A DNA stretch of 64,000 bases from Tubiluchus corallicola (lineage: Eukaryota; Priapulida; Priapulimorpha; Priapulimorphida; Tubiluchidae). This document shows positions 12,994 through 29,700 of the stretch, piece by piece. Within the stretch, counting starts at the first letter, position 1. Every line of letters starts with the position of its first letter. Made by a program: the position numbers and the translations under genes. The stretch is from NCBI GenBank assembly GCA_030141605.1, contig JAQGDQ010000694.1, forward strand, positions 47,343 through 111,342, written 5' to 3'. The notes below the pieces were generated by a model. The model was not told the DNA's origin, did not search any database, and saw only the letters and a list, made by a program, of their open reading frames with translations.

Positions 12994-14983
12994 CTATAAG
13001 CTAGCGTCACTAAACCATTCAATGGTATAGATTTAAGCACATTACACAGAAAACTTTAGCGATGCGCCTCAATTAGGTACTTAAACCGTAAATACATTAA
13101 TCATAACTACAGCTCACTGCTCAAATTTGAAAATGGAAAACACGCCAAAGGTGATGAGAAGGGGTCAGCGTGATTACCCGTGTGCATTCATTGTTTACAG
13201 GCCCATGCACTGGTTTCACTGCTACCCTGAAGGCTTGATCATAATGCCATTGCACCCAAACCAATAATCATGTATTCTACCCACCTGCCCTAACTGCCAT
13301 TCATCCTATCTGACACACACACAACGGTAAGTTCTAAGCCAAACAAATTCCTACAGTAAAACTGAATCTAACTTCAATGGGCTGCAAAATGACCTGTATC
13401 TTAGCAGGCAAATTAGTGTCACTCAGAACAAACATGCGATAACAGAATTACAGAAAAGTATCTAGATAGTTGTCTATCGTCTGTCTTGCCATTACCCCTC
13501 CCACGTTTAGTACTACAGTTCCAACCTGCATAACATTTAGCTAAATAAAATATTAAACACAATGTCTATCAGAAATGTATCTAACAGTTATATAGATAAA
13601 CTAATTATAATTTGCATACAATGACTGACAGCTACGTATTTCAAATACTAGGTTTTGTAAATTACATGCCACTTTAAACATAAAAATTGTCAAGTCAAGA
13701 AGGCAATCTGTCAGTCTGTGAACTTCATGACATCACATAGCGGGTTTAATCAACGAAATTTTAAAGACCCTTAATCAGGCACTTAGCATGCAAAACCATT
13801 TACACGAAAACCCCTCACGATAAAAGAATAGAATTTGATTGATCTCATTATTGCATGTAATCCTTAGCAACCATAGAGAAATCTGCGCAATTTTCGCTTT
13901 TCTGATTACATTCATGCTTTATGAGAAAGAGTTAACACCAAACAGGTCACGTAACCTGTGTAAGCACTTTACAGAACGTTTCAATGGTTATGCTACAACA
14001 CAATTACAAAAGCTAACAAGCAAAACTAGATGTTTCAATATTTTTTCAGTACTGAGCTTAATTTCGAATTCATTGTGTATGATGTTTGATCAACACAGAA
14101 CAGAACTGACATTGTTAAACAATAACAACCAACTGTGTTCAATCTGAAATTCCCACAAATCATAGTATGGTTTAGAGCACAATATAAAAAGCGCTGTATA
14201 TTTTACCAGCATGGAAGTTAAACTAGGTGTTAGAATTGAAGTTATTCTCCCATACCACATAACACAAAAACCCTCATCTTTTGTTCGTTTACAAAATTGA
14301 TCATGTGAGACTTGTACATTATAAAATATGATTCACCTTCCTATGTTGATGTAAATAACTTCGACAAGTTACTTTGAAGGACGGTTCACACTTCAGAAAC
14401 CCTTGATTTGTGTGCAAACATGGTACAAAAATAATCCAGTTACAAACCTAGTCACTCTACCAACTGCCAGCTGACAGGTGTCTTCGTTTGTGTATAATCG
14501 CTTTGTAAAGTTTGATAAAATTAGTCTTTATTAATACTTTTTCTCTATTAGTAGCAGTTTAAACTACCAGCACTTTGCTCGTGAATAATTTTTGAATCCC
14601 ATCTTAAGCCTACATTAGGCCTACGCATTTCTGAATCTGTACCAACATCTGAATAACTTTATCGCCTGTAACTTGGTTTGAGAAATACCCATGTATTAGC
14701 CAGTACAAGAAATAATTATCTTCAATTATGTGACATAACTAAACCAAAATAATTTAACAAGAGACGATATAAACAAACAGCAAAACAACGCGTAAACAGG
14801 GTCACCAAGGAGGAATGTTATCTGTTGATATAACTCTGTTGACATTTAAATTTGCACAATAAAAGTTTAGCAACGCAAATGCAAACAATTCATATTGACG
14901 TTTTGAGTTTTGATAAATGCCGACCGCACAAATTCTCATTATCCTAATTAAGTAAGAGTGAACGTTAATCAAATTTAAGTTTA

Positions 14984-17706
<2,723 letters not shown>

Positions 17707-19459
17707 CAGTAAGTTCTCGCTTAACGACTGTTGTTTTGTTTCTCTCGGAAGGCTCGTAGAGAAAACCAGAAAACACGCCGTTAAATATTATTACTTTATT
17801 GAGCGAGAATTCTTACACAAAGATGAAGGAACTTTGAAATGATTACAATAAACGTGAAAATCTGGAAAATGTTTATGTAAATATGAAGCGTAAGTATAAG
17901 TCCGTGTTAGATCTGTGTGCAATGTGCGATCCGTGATCCCGTGTCGACAGCCTGCTTCGCCTTATATAGTGCGCGGGAGAAACTTTTCGAACAAATGTTC
18001 GAGAACAATCCAGACGGTCATTCCGACGGAATCTCCACAACAAGGAGCTTAGCCGCTTAGCAAAGTTTCGTTTTAACGGCGACTTTTTTACTTTGTTCAA
18101 AGCCAATTTTTACTTTATCAACAACCCTTTTACCTAACTTGATTTATTAAAACAGTACATATTGTATTATTCTGCTCTAAAAATGAACTAGTAACGTAAA
18201 CAGTGCAATTATTGTACAAGTATACGTTTTTAATTCCCGAAAGACCACTACATGTCAGCTGTTTGTATCAAGCGAAACGTTGGAGCAAACTTTATGGGAA
18301 GGAATTTTGCCTGCAACCTGGTTGTTATAGCAACCAAAGATGTTACCGAAACAAAAATTTTGATTCTGTTTCCTGATAATTGCACTTTCGATTAGGTTTC
18401 GGTCTCGGCGAAATTGATTAAATTCCGTAGCCGAAATTTTGGATAAGTTTTGGTAGCATTTTCAGAGGTTTTACCAGTATTTATACAATTTACCTTTTCT
18501 TTTCTCCTAGATGTCACAAACCGCTGAAAAATCTTGGCTAAATTAGTTCAAATAAAGCGAAAATTTCGATTACATAACGGTTTGTCACGTGCTTTTAACA
18601 GTGATGTGGCGTATCTTTAGTGCTGACGACTGTGAAGTTTTAGAGTCTCCAGGCCCAGTCAACTGAAATATCAAACCACGATTGAATTTACTTGAGCAAA
18701 ATCATGTTTAATTCTATAATTTATGAAATAAACGTTAACAAAACGTCTATAAAATAAAATTTGCTTAAACATTAATCATTAATGATACTTAAATCCAAAA
18801 ACATTATAACACATTTTCTAAGGTAAGCCACTCAATCAAATTTGGGGTCTATACTACAAAACTTCCTTTTCCTGTTTTGTAATAGAAGTTTTCATCAGTA
18901 ATTTTGCATCACAGCAAATAAAAGCAAAGAAACAAGAAACAAAATATTTTACTTATTTCAGAATTTTCTTTTTTCAGTTTTAATAGTAGCGGGTTTTGCA
19001 AAAATGTTTTGGTTCGGTTTCGTTTCAGTATCGGTTTTCTATGTTTCATAAATTTTGGTTCGTAAATTCAGTTTCAGTAACATCGCTAAATACAACCAGA
19101 CTAAGCAACTACATAAAAATTCCCAAGGTAGCCCCAGGGCTTGGCTTTAACTGAGCTGCAATGTTTATTGTGTTATCGCCACCTAGACTTAAACGTTACT
19201 GAAAGACAAACCACTAACTAGATAAGTAAGATACATATGTGGTATAAAGCAAGCAGAAAAAAAATAATCAGTAGGAGCATGAATAAAACTCATAAAACGT
19301 TTAATTTATATGATTTAGGCAGCACTGATTTTTGCCTCTGGAAATTATCCCATTTCTTTTACATTACTTCCTAAGGAAGTCTTGGCTTTGTTTAACGATG
19401 TGTCGCTTAACGTCGCGTTTTGCTGGAACGCATTAGGGTCGTTATGCAAGGACTTACTG
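17707..19459. mobile_element. 1.75-kb TA-flanked DNA transposon (pogo/Tigger-like ends)
   Basis: The left end reads CAGTAAGTTCTCGCTTAACG and the reverse complement of the right end CAGTAAGTCCTTGCATAACG: a 20-bp inverted repeat with three mismatches, flanked by TA on both sides (17705-17706, 19460-19461). TA duplication and CAGT ends fit the Tc1/mariner-pogo group. The interior has no transposase-length frame, so it is non-autonomous or decayed. It ends 73 bp from the RNF146 stop codon on the 3' side of that gene. Confidence 0.8.
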
Positions 19460-19532
19460 TACTACAATATGATGCGCATACTGCATATGGTACACAAAAA
19501 CATAAGTGTCAGCTATACAAATATAGTACACA

Positions 19533-20344
19533 CTAGACAATCTCTTCCTCTTGAGAAGAACCAGAGTAATATTCATCATCATACATAAGCCTGCTTCTCA
19601 AATTGTAAGACGGACGTGAGTTGGCAGAAAACTGACTCTCATTTGTAAGGCTAAGGCTCCTAACTTGTTGACTTATGCGATCAGGTGGCGTGTCTGTGCT
19701 TACAACACAATTGGCTCCGACGCCTAAGTCACTACTATTTCCAACAGCCACAATATCCGGCACTGCAGAACCCCTGGTACAATCGGGCTGTGTCCGCAAT
19801 GGTAAAGAGATTCCGGTGGAGGACGAAACCACGGCTGACTGACAATCCATCACGGACACGTTGTCGGCAGCAGTTGCTTGGTGCCGCTTCTCTACTTTTA
19901 TCCCTGCTATGCCCTTTTTGTCGGGAATGTTTGCTATGTCTCTCTTTATCTTGCGAGAGCGAGACGGGTCGTTTCTTCGTTTCTGAACCATTTCTTCTAA
20001 ATCAATGGTGTACAGAAAACCGGCGATTAAAAGTTCGATTGTCTTTGTGCCTGCATTATAAGCTTCCTCTAAATCACAAGAAGTCCGTTCATCATACTGC
20101 CACCAGCCGTTCCTTCCTTGATAATACCAAGTGTACGTGCTTTCCGCTTCTTCTGATTGGTCATCCACATCACTCAACAGCTGGGGATTTCTGAGAAACT
20201 GTAGAGGGATCTCTTTTCTGCACATCGCACACCGTTTGCTCAAGACGGCAGTGCCCTTAACACACAGAAAGCAAAAAATGTGTCCACATGGTAAACGTAC
20301 AGGCTGGATACACGTCTGTAGACATACTGGGCACTCCAGGATAT
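19533..20344 (-). CDS. RNF146: RNF146 (Iduna) E3 ubiquitin ligase, main coding exon
   Basis: RNF146 binds poly(ADP-ribose) through its WWE domain and ubiquitylates tankyrase-modified targets such as axin. The exon (269 residues after the splice site gttgcag) opens with a C3HC4 RING whose ligands all fit: C5, C8, C20, H22, C25, C28, C39, C42 ([26 protein letters not shown]). The WWE domain follows at about residues 70-140 with [17 protein letters not shown] and [16 protein letters not shown], then the basic SRKIKRD stretch that completes PAR binding. The remaining 130 residues are Ser/Thr-rich low complexity ending SSQEEEIV. Acceptor phase: the first two bases complete a codon begun in an upstream exon, which I could not find in 20345-23931. 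Slightly shorter than vertebrate RNF146 (about 359), as is usual for invertebrate homologues. Confidence 0.95.
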
Positions 20345-20451
20345 CTGCAACATTAATAAAAGAATATCAATAAGCAACAATAACATTATCTAATAAAATT
20401 AATGTTTCACCATAATTGTTAATAGTGTTATGTACTGTAGCACAGATACAT

Positions 20452-20507
20452 GTATGTATGTATGTATGTATGTATGTCTGTCTGTCTGTCCGTATGTCTG
20501 TATGTAT
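20452..20507. repeat. (TGTA)n/(TGTC)n microsatellite
   Basis: Tetranucleotide repeat tgtatgta passing into tgtctgtc units. Confidence 0.9.
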
Positions 20508-21529
20508 ACTGGTGGCTTAACTAAAGATGGCATCATCAGAATGCAAAATTTCATTCTACAAAACTGGCTTAATACTTTTTAGATTTCACTTAAGATCAGC
20601 ATTTAATTTTTTGCTAAGTTTTTAAACTACTTTAAATTCTAAAAACTAATGACTATTTTCGAACAATAGATAATAAATGAATATAAATAATTTTAAATTT
20701 CTGAATAGCAGTTTTAAAACTAAAGTATTTTGAACGTATTACCACATTTTTGATGGACTGCAAAATTGGAAACTTGTTAACCATTGTATAATTAAAATAT
20801 CATTGATGTAGCCTGAAAATGAAATGTTGAAGTTTGGAAGTTAAGGCGATTGCCATGTTATGCACACAGTGAAACAGATACAATGCCTCATATTAGTGGA
20901 ATTAGTTGTCAGTTCTATACTAAATTTGCTAAATTTTAAAATTTTACGCATCCTGTGTAGCTAATCAGAACTACTTTGCAAATTCTTCTACTACCAGACA
21001 TTCAAACAGTGAAATACACAAAAAGACTGGATAATGGATATAAATCTGTAAACATTTATGCTACGTAATATAATTAATCAGGACAACCTTGCTTATTCAC
21101 GTCAGTGCACGCCGCGTTGTCCAGATTAGATTCACACATGACGATAGGTAACCAAGTTTGAACTTCACACTGGGTTGGTCACCAAAAATGACTCTTAAAA
21201 TTCATTGTAACAAATCTGGTATACCTAAGTTATACGCAAATATTTAAGTTTTATAAAAACTTTTATCAAGATAAAGTTCAAAATAAAGAAGGTGAATCGC
21301 AACAAAATTTAATTTACACTATATATTCAAACAGCATAGAGTGTCAGACTGAGACTACTACTTTATCCCGTGTCCGGGCACACGTAAACTGTAACATCTT
21401 GATTAGTTGGCAACTTCAGTCACGAATTGCAATTGAAATATGATTTCTGTGTTTCCACAGTACTACGCTTACAAATCTGTGGTTACATCTGCTGATTCTA
21501 CAGTTCTATTAAAATAATCGGTCACCTTC

Positions 21530-21775
21530 GTTCAGCTATACGGATATAACGCCGATGGGTGTCTGGCTATGCGTTGGTGGGTATTAATGGGAATGAGATA
21601 TGGAGACATATAACCAGATTTACAATCAATTGTTTCTTTAGATAGATTGTTCCACTGTAAGAATGCGGATGGCAAAATGAAAGTTTGTACTGATTTATGC
21701 ACAAAGTTAAAGGACTGATGTGATCTACTACAATAATTGTGTGAGAAGAAGACCCTGTCATTAACCACGAATAAT
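21530..21775 (-). mobile_element. LINE ORF2 C-terminal fragment, copy 1
   Basis: The minus strand reads [20 protein letters not shown] and SAFLQWNNLSKETID, the pattern of a non-LTR ORF2 end. The same sequence recurs at 31050-31262 with a deletion of about 30 bp. Both are short dead fragments in the same orientation. Confidence 0.7.
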
Positions 21776-23931
21776 TTCGTTTCAGTACCAAATAAACATT
21801 GTCCCTCTCTCCGACGCTTGGGTGTCTGTCATCCTAATTAGCGTAACATGGTAGCTACATTGCTGTCACTGTCATAGCCATGGTATGTTAATCTGGCTGT
21901 TCCTTTATTGTTTTTCAATGTATCCATGTGACAACTTAAAAGTAAATAGATCTATTGGCATAAGGTTCAGTAAATTTAAGGGCTTAATTATGAACTGTTG
22001 GGGCCCGGAAAAATTAATTGCAACTGGGTAATTGTGAGGTTCAAATTATGGGTAAATAAAACCATTGACCGAGATCAGGGGTTGAACAGTTGAAAGCCTT
22101 GGAATTTCACTGAAGATGTTGCTCATTTGACGAGTCATCACACTTGATATGGTTTGCTCATATGACTGCATTGATACAGACAAAAACATGGACACACACA
22201 CACACACATGAACCGTAATAGTAACTACAACATTACAGTGATCACACCTTAATAATTTGAATAAGAAAGATGGAAAAAGACAGCAAGATCATCGAATTAA
22301 CCTCCCTTTACATATGGATTCGCTATAGAAGAACAAGGTACAATAAAATGCGACAACAATTTAACATATAAACAAGAAAAATATTGGTAAGAATTTTGTA
22401 TAAACACAGCTTTCGTATAGGATTTTCCATTGGCTTACAAGGATAAAAGTCTTGAGCCCATAAATTCTCGGGGCAATTTTGCAAAATCAAATAAACCACC
22501 TTACCAGCAAATAAGGTATAATTGTCAGTCACAGTGTTAGGGTAGGCACTTTGATGTGTACTGCTAAACATACTTAGAGACTGATAATGCAGCTTGAAGT
22601 TAGCATAGGTGTGAGTCCTCCATTGCAAGTTTATGCCACTGCCAAGAGGAAAGAGCATAAACCACCAACTGAATTAATGTGGCAATATGCACACAATGTG
22701 CCAGTTGTGTCAGCATGTGTTGTGTGGTGGAGCGTGGTGGAGCGTGGCAGTTAACGTTTCTTAAGGTCACCAGAGAAAGAGAGAAGTAATACAGATGCAA
22801 AATGTGACAAAGTGACCCTACCGCGGCAGTTTAGTACTTCACCTAAATTCTGTGCGTGTCTGTGGCACAGTATAGTAAATAACCTAAAGAGTTATTAGTT
22901 GAACCAAAAATAAATATAATTGACATAAAGACTGTGATGGTGAAATTTTAAATAATCATTCAGTTAATTCATTTAACTGAAGTAACTATGATTTTCTTGC
23001 TACTACGGGCCAACAATTACCTCATACAGTGAATTAAACACATAAACAGCCTCATTATAAAAAAATCCTATAAACACGCCATGAAAAACGAAAAGTGAAT
23101 TTCATTGCATGTGTTATACATATATGTAAAACATGTGGCATATGTACCCTGCTGTATTACAGTCATTTTTCTTGATACAAGTCATCAAAGTCAGATCACC
23201 TTTTTTCTCTTGAAATAACATTGCATGGATGCTGTAGTTCACGTGTTTATGCATTCTAAAACTATCTGCCACTACCATCCATGATGCATCATTGCTCAAA
23301 TCTAGAGTTGTATTTGCTAAATCTTTTTCCAGTATAATGTATACATGCACAGTATAGAGTCAAGCTGACCCCATCTGGGTTTTTTATCATTGCAAAAGCT
23401 TTACATAATGCTATAGGGAGAGATTCTTGGGGCAGTCTTAGTGTATGTCATCGATGCCAAGTCTAACGCAGCCTTCTTAATTGCATTTCTTTACTCCAAG
23501 GGTTTTTCTTTACCACGTCATGCAGGTCATCGTCTGATAATCTGTCAGACCATTTAATACCTAATAATTTTCTATAGAGGCATCATTGAAAACATCAAAT
23601 TTTTTTCGTTGTTTAACTTTTACTGTTTATGACTTATCATTGTACAAAAAATACAATTTCCACTAAAGTTGAAAGGATCCGGACTTTGGTTTCAAGAGAA
23701 AGTCTATTGTTTCCAAAAATCGTTTAGAGATCTCATCCGTTCAGACCGAGATGTCTCTTGGCAGAATTAAACAAATAGTATCTGAACTAAATTAAATAGG
23801 TACTTCATCTGTGCAAGTTAGTCGTTTTTGCTCTGCTGCTGTAGCGTGTAAGTGAATGGCGCTGTCTAGATCGAAACAGAAAATTATTTATTAACATACT
23901 TTTCATGTGATAAGCTGTAACAAAATCGAAA

Positions 23932-24021
23932 ATGGCAGAATTTGATCTTACTACGCGCATGGGACAGTATTTAGATCGTCATTTAGTGTTTCCTTTGCTA
24001 GAATTTTTATCTGTAAAAGAG
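23932..24021 (+). CDS. EIF3E: EIF3E exon 1 (residues 1-30)
   Basis: ATG in context aaaATGg; encodes [20 protein letters not shown] and ends at KE, phase 0, donor GTCAGT. Residues 1-20 match the conserved N-terminus of the family. Confidence 0.96.
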
Positions 24022-26695
24022 GTCAGTATTTACGTGTAAAAGTTAATTAATTTAGATTTAGCCTGATAAATTGTTTCAGATAATTTTTTTTATAAAAGTT
24101 ATCCTGAGTTAACACAATGAAGAATAGACTATTATGTGATATCATAATAACTGGCAAAAACAAAAGTAAAAAAGAAACAAAATCATAAACAAAGCAGCAA
24201 GCGACAAAATATTACTGTTGTTTAAGCAAAGAATGCAAAAAGTTGCAAATTAGAAGCAAATAAATTGTGAATAAAATTATAAGTAACTGCAACCTAAAAA
24301 TTATGCTGTGAAAAAAAATTAGTGCAGCAAAAATAAGTACATAATAATAAGAACATCATGCTACTAATAATATAGTTTACTATAGTAAAATTGTGCATAC
24401 AGGCATAGCAACATTATTTTCAGACGGCCTTTATCATTAGAATAGATTTTTCCCTAAATAAATAATACTTTTTGTGAAATGATTAAGCTATCTGGAAAGT
24501 TTTGTTGAATACCTTTTGTACGAGTACACATTAATTCTCTTCTGTGTGATTAGTATAGCAGTATAGCATTGCACTAAATTGTATATATTTATGTGTAGTA
24601 AATACTCGTGATATAATTCAGTTAATTCTACAATATTGTGCATCTGTTTGTATTTGTAATTCGTTGTTTAATAGCATTGATTAATAGCTATAGCAATAGC
24701 ATAATAGCAATTGATTAATAGCATTATTAACCCAAAGTGTTTTTATCATTTCATAACAATTTTGTCCTGTGTTTCACATAAAATCTAAATGCAATTTTTA
24801 GTTTAGTCAAGATTGACCTTATTTTGTTGCCCGCTAATTAAACTAAATGTACATTCTTTTCTCTGGATCATATAGAAAATGTCATAATTTTAAAAATTAC
24901 TAATGTTTCCTAAATTAAACTGATAACATTAATACCCACCAGTGCCTAAAAAATCTTTTCATCTATATTCGGTAAAGGACAGCAGACTAGGTGACTTTAT
25001 AGTCTTTTCGCTATCCTTTCTCTAGTTCTAGATCTATCTATACATTTTAACAATTCTTCAAAACTTATTAGAGATTCTTTTATTAATCATGTTTTATTGG
25101 AACACTATAAAGAGATAAATAAATTGAAATTGAATTGTTGTTTTTATAGATATATGATGAGAAAGAACTTCTACGAGGGAAGTTGGATTTACTAAGCAAC
25201 ACAAACATGGTGGATTTTGCTATGGATGTCTATCAGGGTCTATATCCTGACAGCGAAGTACCAGAGAGTATGCGAGTTTTTTGCTTTTATAACTATCTTG
25301 TAATCATTAAGGTTAATTCTGTCTCATTGGTGTAAGTTAATATAGAGCAGGGACATCTATATATTAATTCTACTGGTATGTTATATATATATATAAGATT
25401 CGAGGCTACAGCTCAGACGACGGCACCATTTGCGGCGATCTATACTTCAAACGATGGGTCTCGATCTAGTGCCGTGCCATTGGGGATTTATTTTTCGAAT
25501 CGGGTCCATTGGGACAAACGGGTGGGGGGGGTCGAAAAACCTCCAAAAATGGCCATGTATATTATTTTCGTACTGGTAATGCTTGATAATGCGTTAGATT
25601 CTAACACTTCCACATTTATCTCCATTAACGTCTCTGTTGCTGAGTTCTGGAACTGGCTTGCAGAATGCCAAATGGTAATACAAAAAGTATTGTATTAAAG
25701 TTTCATCAAAAAGTGAAGACCATTATTTTTGCCGTTGCAGTGAATATCATTATTTTTGTGTTTTTTAATTATCGGTACAAAGTGTTAATTTCAAAAAAAT
25801 TCATAGAATATACTTTGTCATTTTTGACCATGCGTATTTGCAATCATTTAGCACACTGTGCTTAGTCGTACATAATTACATACACTCCTGATGTAACTGA
25901 AAGTCTTTGTTGTAGCTCTTCGAGACAAGCGTGGAGAGGTCGTTACCCAGCTGAAGACGTTGCAGGCTGAAACAGAACCAATAGTGAAAGTTTTTGAGAA
26001 CCCCGAGGTGGTTCGACAAATGCAAACATCTAGGTAACCACGCCCACGCTGCATTTCTTACGTATTTTCTACTCATTTAGCACATGTTTGATTTATTGAT
26101 TTATATGCCTATATATGGTCTATATTATACAGGAATAATCACCTTAATAAGGCCTATATACATTGCACTATATACTATGCTGTATATTACTTTAAAATAG
26201 TTAACCTGTGAGGATAAAGAAATTATTGTACAGGTGGTAGGCTGTGTAGTGTTTAGCACTCGGGCTCGGACGGAAATCGGTCAGTTTCCTTTACCATGGA
26301 TGACGTCCGTCTTATCCAATATCCGGGCTAACGGGGTCCGGTTTAACGAGGGTCGACTGTATTAGTAAACAGTAATAAAAATTTGTATAGTAACAAGCTA
26401 GTGCTTTTAACTTTTTGTATTGAAGTTATCACAATGTCTTCATTTGTATTAACATTAACAGTCATTAACCGTTATTTTGTTTTTGATTTTGTTTAGAGAT
26501 GGACGACAGTTATTCGAATTTTTATCCAAGAACCATTCCGTAAGTATTTTCAGCATCTAATTTTACACTTAAATTTTCGCTGTTTAGCGATGCACATTTG
26601 TCTTGATTTGCTTGATTGGCCGCACATGTTGATTCTATACATAAGGCTTCCTAGTCTTTGCAAATGTTTTTATTTAGCCATTAGTAGACTTAATA

Positions 26696-26738
<43 letters not shown>

Positions 26739-29700
26739 AAAATGACCATGTATATTATTTTCGTACTGGTAATGCTTGATAATGCGTTAGATTCTAACAT
26801 TTCCACATTCATCTCCATTAATGTCTCTGTTGCTGAGTTTTGGAACTTACCTTGCAGAATGCTAAATGGTATATACAAAAAGTATTGTATTAAAGTTTCA
26901 TCAAAAAGTGAAGACCATTATTTCACCGTTGCAGTGAAAATCATTATTTTTGTGTTTTCGAATTATAGGTACAAAGTGTTAATTTCAAAAAATTCATAGA
27001 ATATACTTTGTGATTTTTGACCATGTGTATTTGCAATCATTTAGCGCACTGTGCTTAGTCGTACATAATTACATACACTCCTGAAGCTCTTTCAGAAGCT
27101 GCTTGGAAACTGAAATATTACTGTATGCAGTTGACATTTTTCTTTTAATCAGTCTTCAATGTCACCTTCGTTTTTTGTTAAAACGAACACTCTAACTCAT
27201 CAGTCACTGGGAAGGTTTGTCAAGTTTTAAAACAGTGTTGTATATGACTTAGTTGGCATTAACTTTGTAAGTAATGATTGTATATAAGTTACATTTATTT
27301 TTCATGCAGTTTAAGGCCGATGATCTTGACACTTTATACATGTTTGCTAAGTTTCAATACGAGTGCGGCAATTATTCAGGAGCAGCTGAGTTTCTAGATT
27401 TCTACAGAGTTTTGGTAAGTTTCTGTGCTAATTTTAAAAAAAAATAGTTAATGGTCAAACAACAATCAGTGGACTTTAGTATACAGCAAAAAACAGCAAA
27501 AAAGCGTACACAAATGGAACGCTTTGTTTAAAAATTAACAACAAAATTACAATGCTTGCTGGAGATGTGTTTAAAAATTATGGTGTTGGCTGGCCAAAGC
27601 ACTCATCATTAATAGCTAACACCATACTTCCACATCTCACCTAATATCTACAGTCATGCCTCTGTTTTCGACCATAATTCGTTCCTAAAAAGTGTTTGAA
27701 AACTGATTTGGTTCTGAACCGAATCATTTATTCTCATAAGAAATAATGTGGAAAGCAAATAATCAGTTCTCAAGCACCAAATGAACTGTAAAGTATTACT
27801 AAAACGAAATATAATAATGCAAAAATGTTTATTCAAACAGTAGATATGATATAATTGGTAAGAAAAACAATAGAATTACTTACAAAGAAAAAAATATTTA
27901 GAGTGAAAAACCGAATTGTTCCTACATGAAAAAGTAAAAAAAAATAAGCGTAGAAAGCAGTTAGCGATGTTAGGCGATTCAAATGTTGTGCGTGACTACT
28001 TTCGGGTGCGGTCGGTTACGCTCGGCTCTACTCGGCTCGCCGCACATGCGTTTATCACGTGTTTGGCAGTTGGTCGAGAACGGAGGCAATTTCAGCTCGA
28101 ATTTTCTGGTCAAAAACTGATTTGTACGAGTACGGAGACGTTCGAAAACGGAGGTATGACTGTATTTTGAAATATTGTAAACCAAGCTAACTCATTTTTT
28201 TTTAAAAGTGTTCTTGTTATACATTTATGGCAGTAACAGAACACTACTTTAGAATTGTTGACCACGTCTTTATTTATTCAAAATAAGCATTCATGAAATT
28301 CTTGCACTTTAAAGTCATTTTAATAATTATAAAAAAAAACGTTATTGAACTGTTTTGCATTTTCCTTCAATGTTAAAAAAATGTTCCCATCTTCCCAGAG
28401 TCTTGCCTTTTCTCTACACATTGACTGGTGAGAATACAGTAGGCGCTGCTTAATAGACTCACAGTTGATAGACTCGGTCGCTTAATTGACTCAAAAATGC
28501 CTGGTACTGGCCGCTTCTATTCAAATGTACGTAAAAACTGTCGGTAATTCACTCAAATAACTCCGCGTAATTGACTCTATTTTATTCCTTCACATACTTA
28601 AAGTAAGACATTTGTATGCGCCCGAAGAGCCTTTCCTACTTTTATGTCATATTTACTTTGCTTTTGCGCACTATAACATATGTAGGAACAATCTTGTTAA
28701 GTACCGTATTGTTTGTAAGCAGGTACGTTTATCATGCGTTAATACGGTAGCGTAGCGATTTTGCTTTGAATCTGTTACCTGCTCGCCCACTGCAATTAAC
28801 CTCCTTACCCAAGATTCTGGGAGCTAAACATTTAATCACTTGTCTAGCGGTTTCCATTTAATGCTCTCCTTGCAAATCACGCTTTCAGGCTTAATGAGTT
28901 AACAATCAAAGATGCAGGTACAGTAATCAGCCAGTATTCCTTGTTACTTACAAGAGTAATTGTCATACAGCAAATAAGAGCATAGAGTTAAGAAGTTTGA
29001 AATTTTGCAGCTCTAGCACGCCAAATGCTAAATAATAACAATAATAATAATCTTTATTTAAAGTCGGCTTTTGGGTCAACAATTAACATTAGCTCAAAGA
29101 GCTATTATCGCCGACTGTAAATAACAACTTACAACTACATAACAGAGATTATTATTACCCCACTTTTACCCTAAATACCCTGCGTCATTCAGGGCAAAGC
29201 AGGTACCATTTTTAAAGTCTTTGGTATGACCCAGCCGCTGGTTCGAACTCACGACCTCCCAGACGGACAGCAGACATATTACCACTAGACTAAACCATCT
29301 GGTCAAAATATTTGAAATACGTGCATCACACAGCAACAGATTTTCAACGTTTTTATAATTATGAGAAATTTAGGAGCCAACTTTGCGACAAAATGAAGCA
29401 GCCGACATGAAAGAAATTTTTGGTAATTTTTGCAAATAAACAGATTTATTTGATTTAGAAAAGCATAGCTTTGAATTTATTGCTAATTCACTTATCTAAA
29501 TTAATATTTTGAAATATTTTTTTAAATTTTTAACTGCACAAAGGAATTTAGGCAGTACTTTGTTGTTGAAATTCATTCAAAGCCTTTGTAGTGCATAGTA
29601 AGCTGGTGTCTCATACCTGTAGTCCAGTAATACTACACCTGTCGACTAATAGGTTCAATCAGTTAATTGGGTCAAAACACTACGGTTCCAAAGTGAGTCT

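Larger units (their letters stand above)
20345..23931. other. RNF146 upstream intron/5' exon and EIF3E promoter interval
   Basis: This interval separates the divergent RNF146 (-) and EIF3E (+) genes, so both promoters should be inside it. The short N-terminal RNF146 exon must end in a single-base overhang, but no convincing candidate was found. Contents seen: a TGTA-type microsatellite at 20452-20507, a LINE fragment at 21530-21775 and otherwise plain AT-rich DNA. No TATA box or CpG-rich patch stands out upstream of the EIF3E ATG. Confidence 0.4.

Noticed and set aside
13839-14147. 102-codon plus-strand frame
   Set aside because: Low-complexity composition, no domain, and no splice or homology support; taken as chance in AT-rich DNA.
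19685-20194. 169-codon plus-strand frame opposite RNF146
   Set aside because: Shadow of the RNF146 exon on the other strand; the RING and WWE residues are on the minus strand.
27916-28185. 84- and 68-codon frames on opposite strands
   Set aside because: They lie within the TA-flanked MITE 27651-28162 and match no protein family.
29230-29304. Functional tRNA gene on the minus strand
   Set aside because: A and B boxes fit, but the acceptor and anticodon stems are imperfect and the sequence continues into a SINE body and tail.
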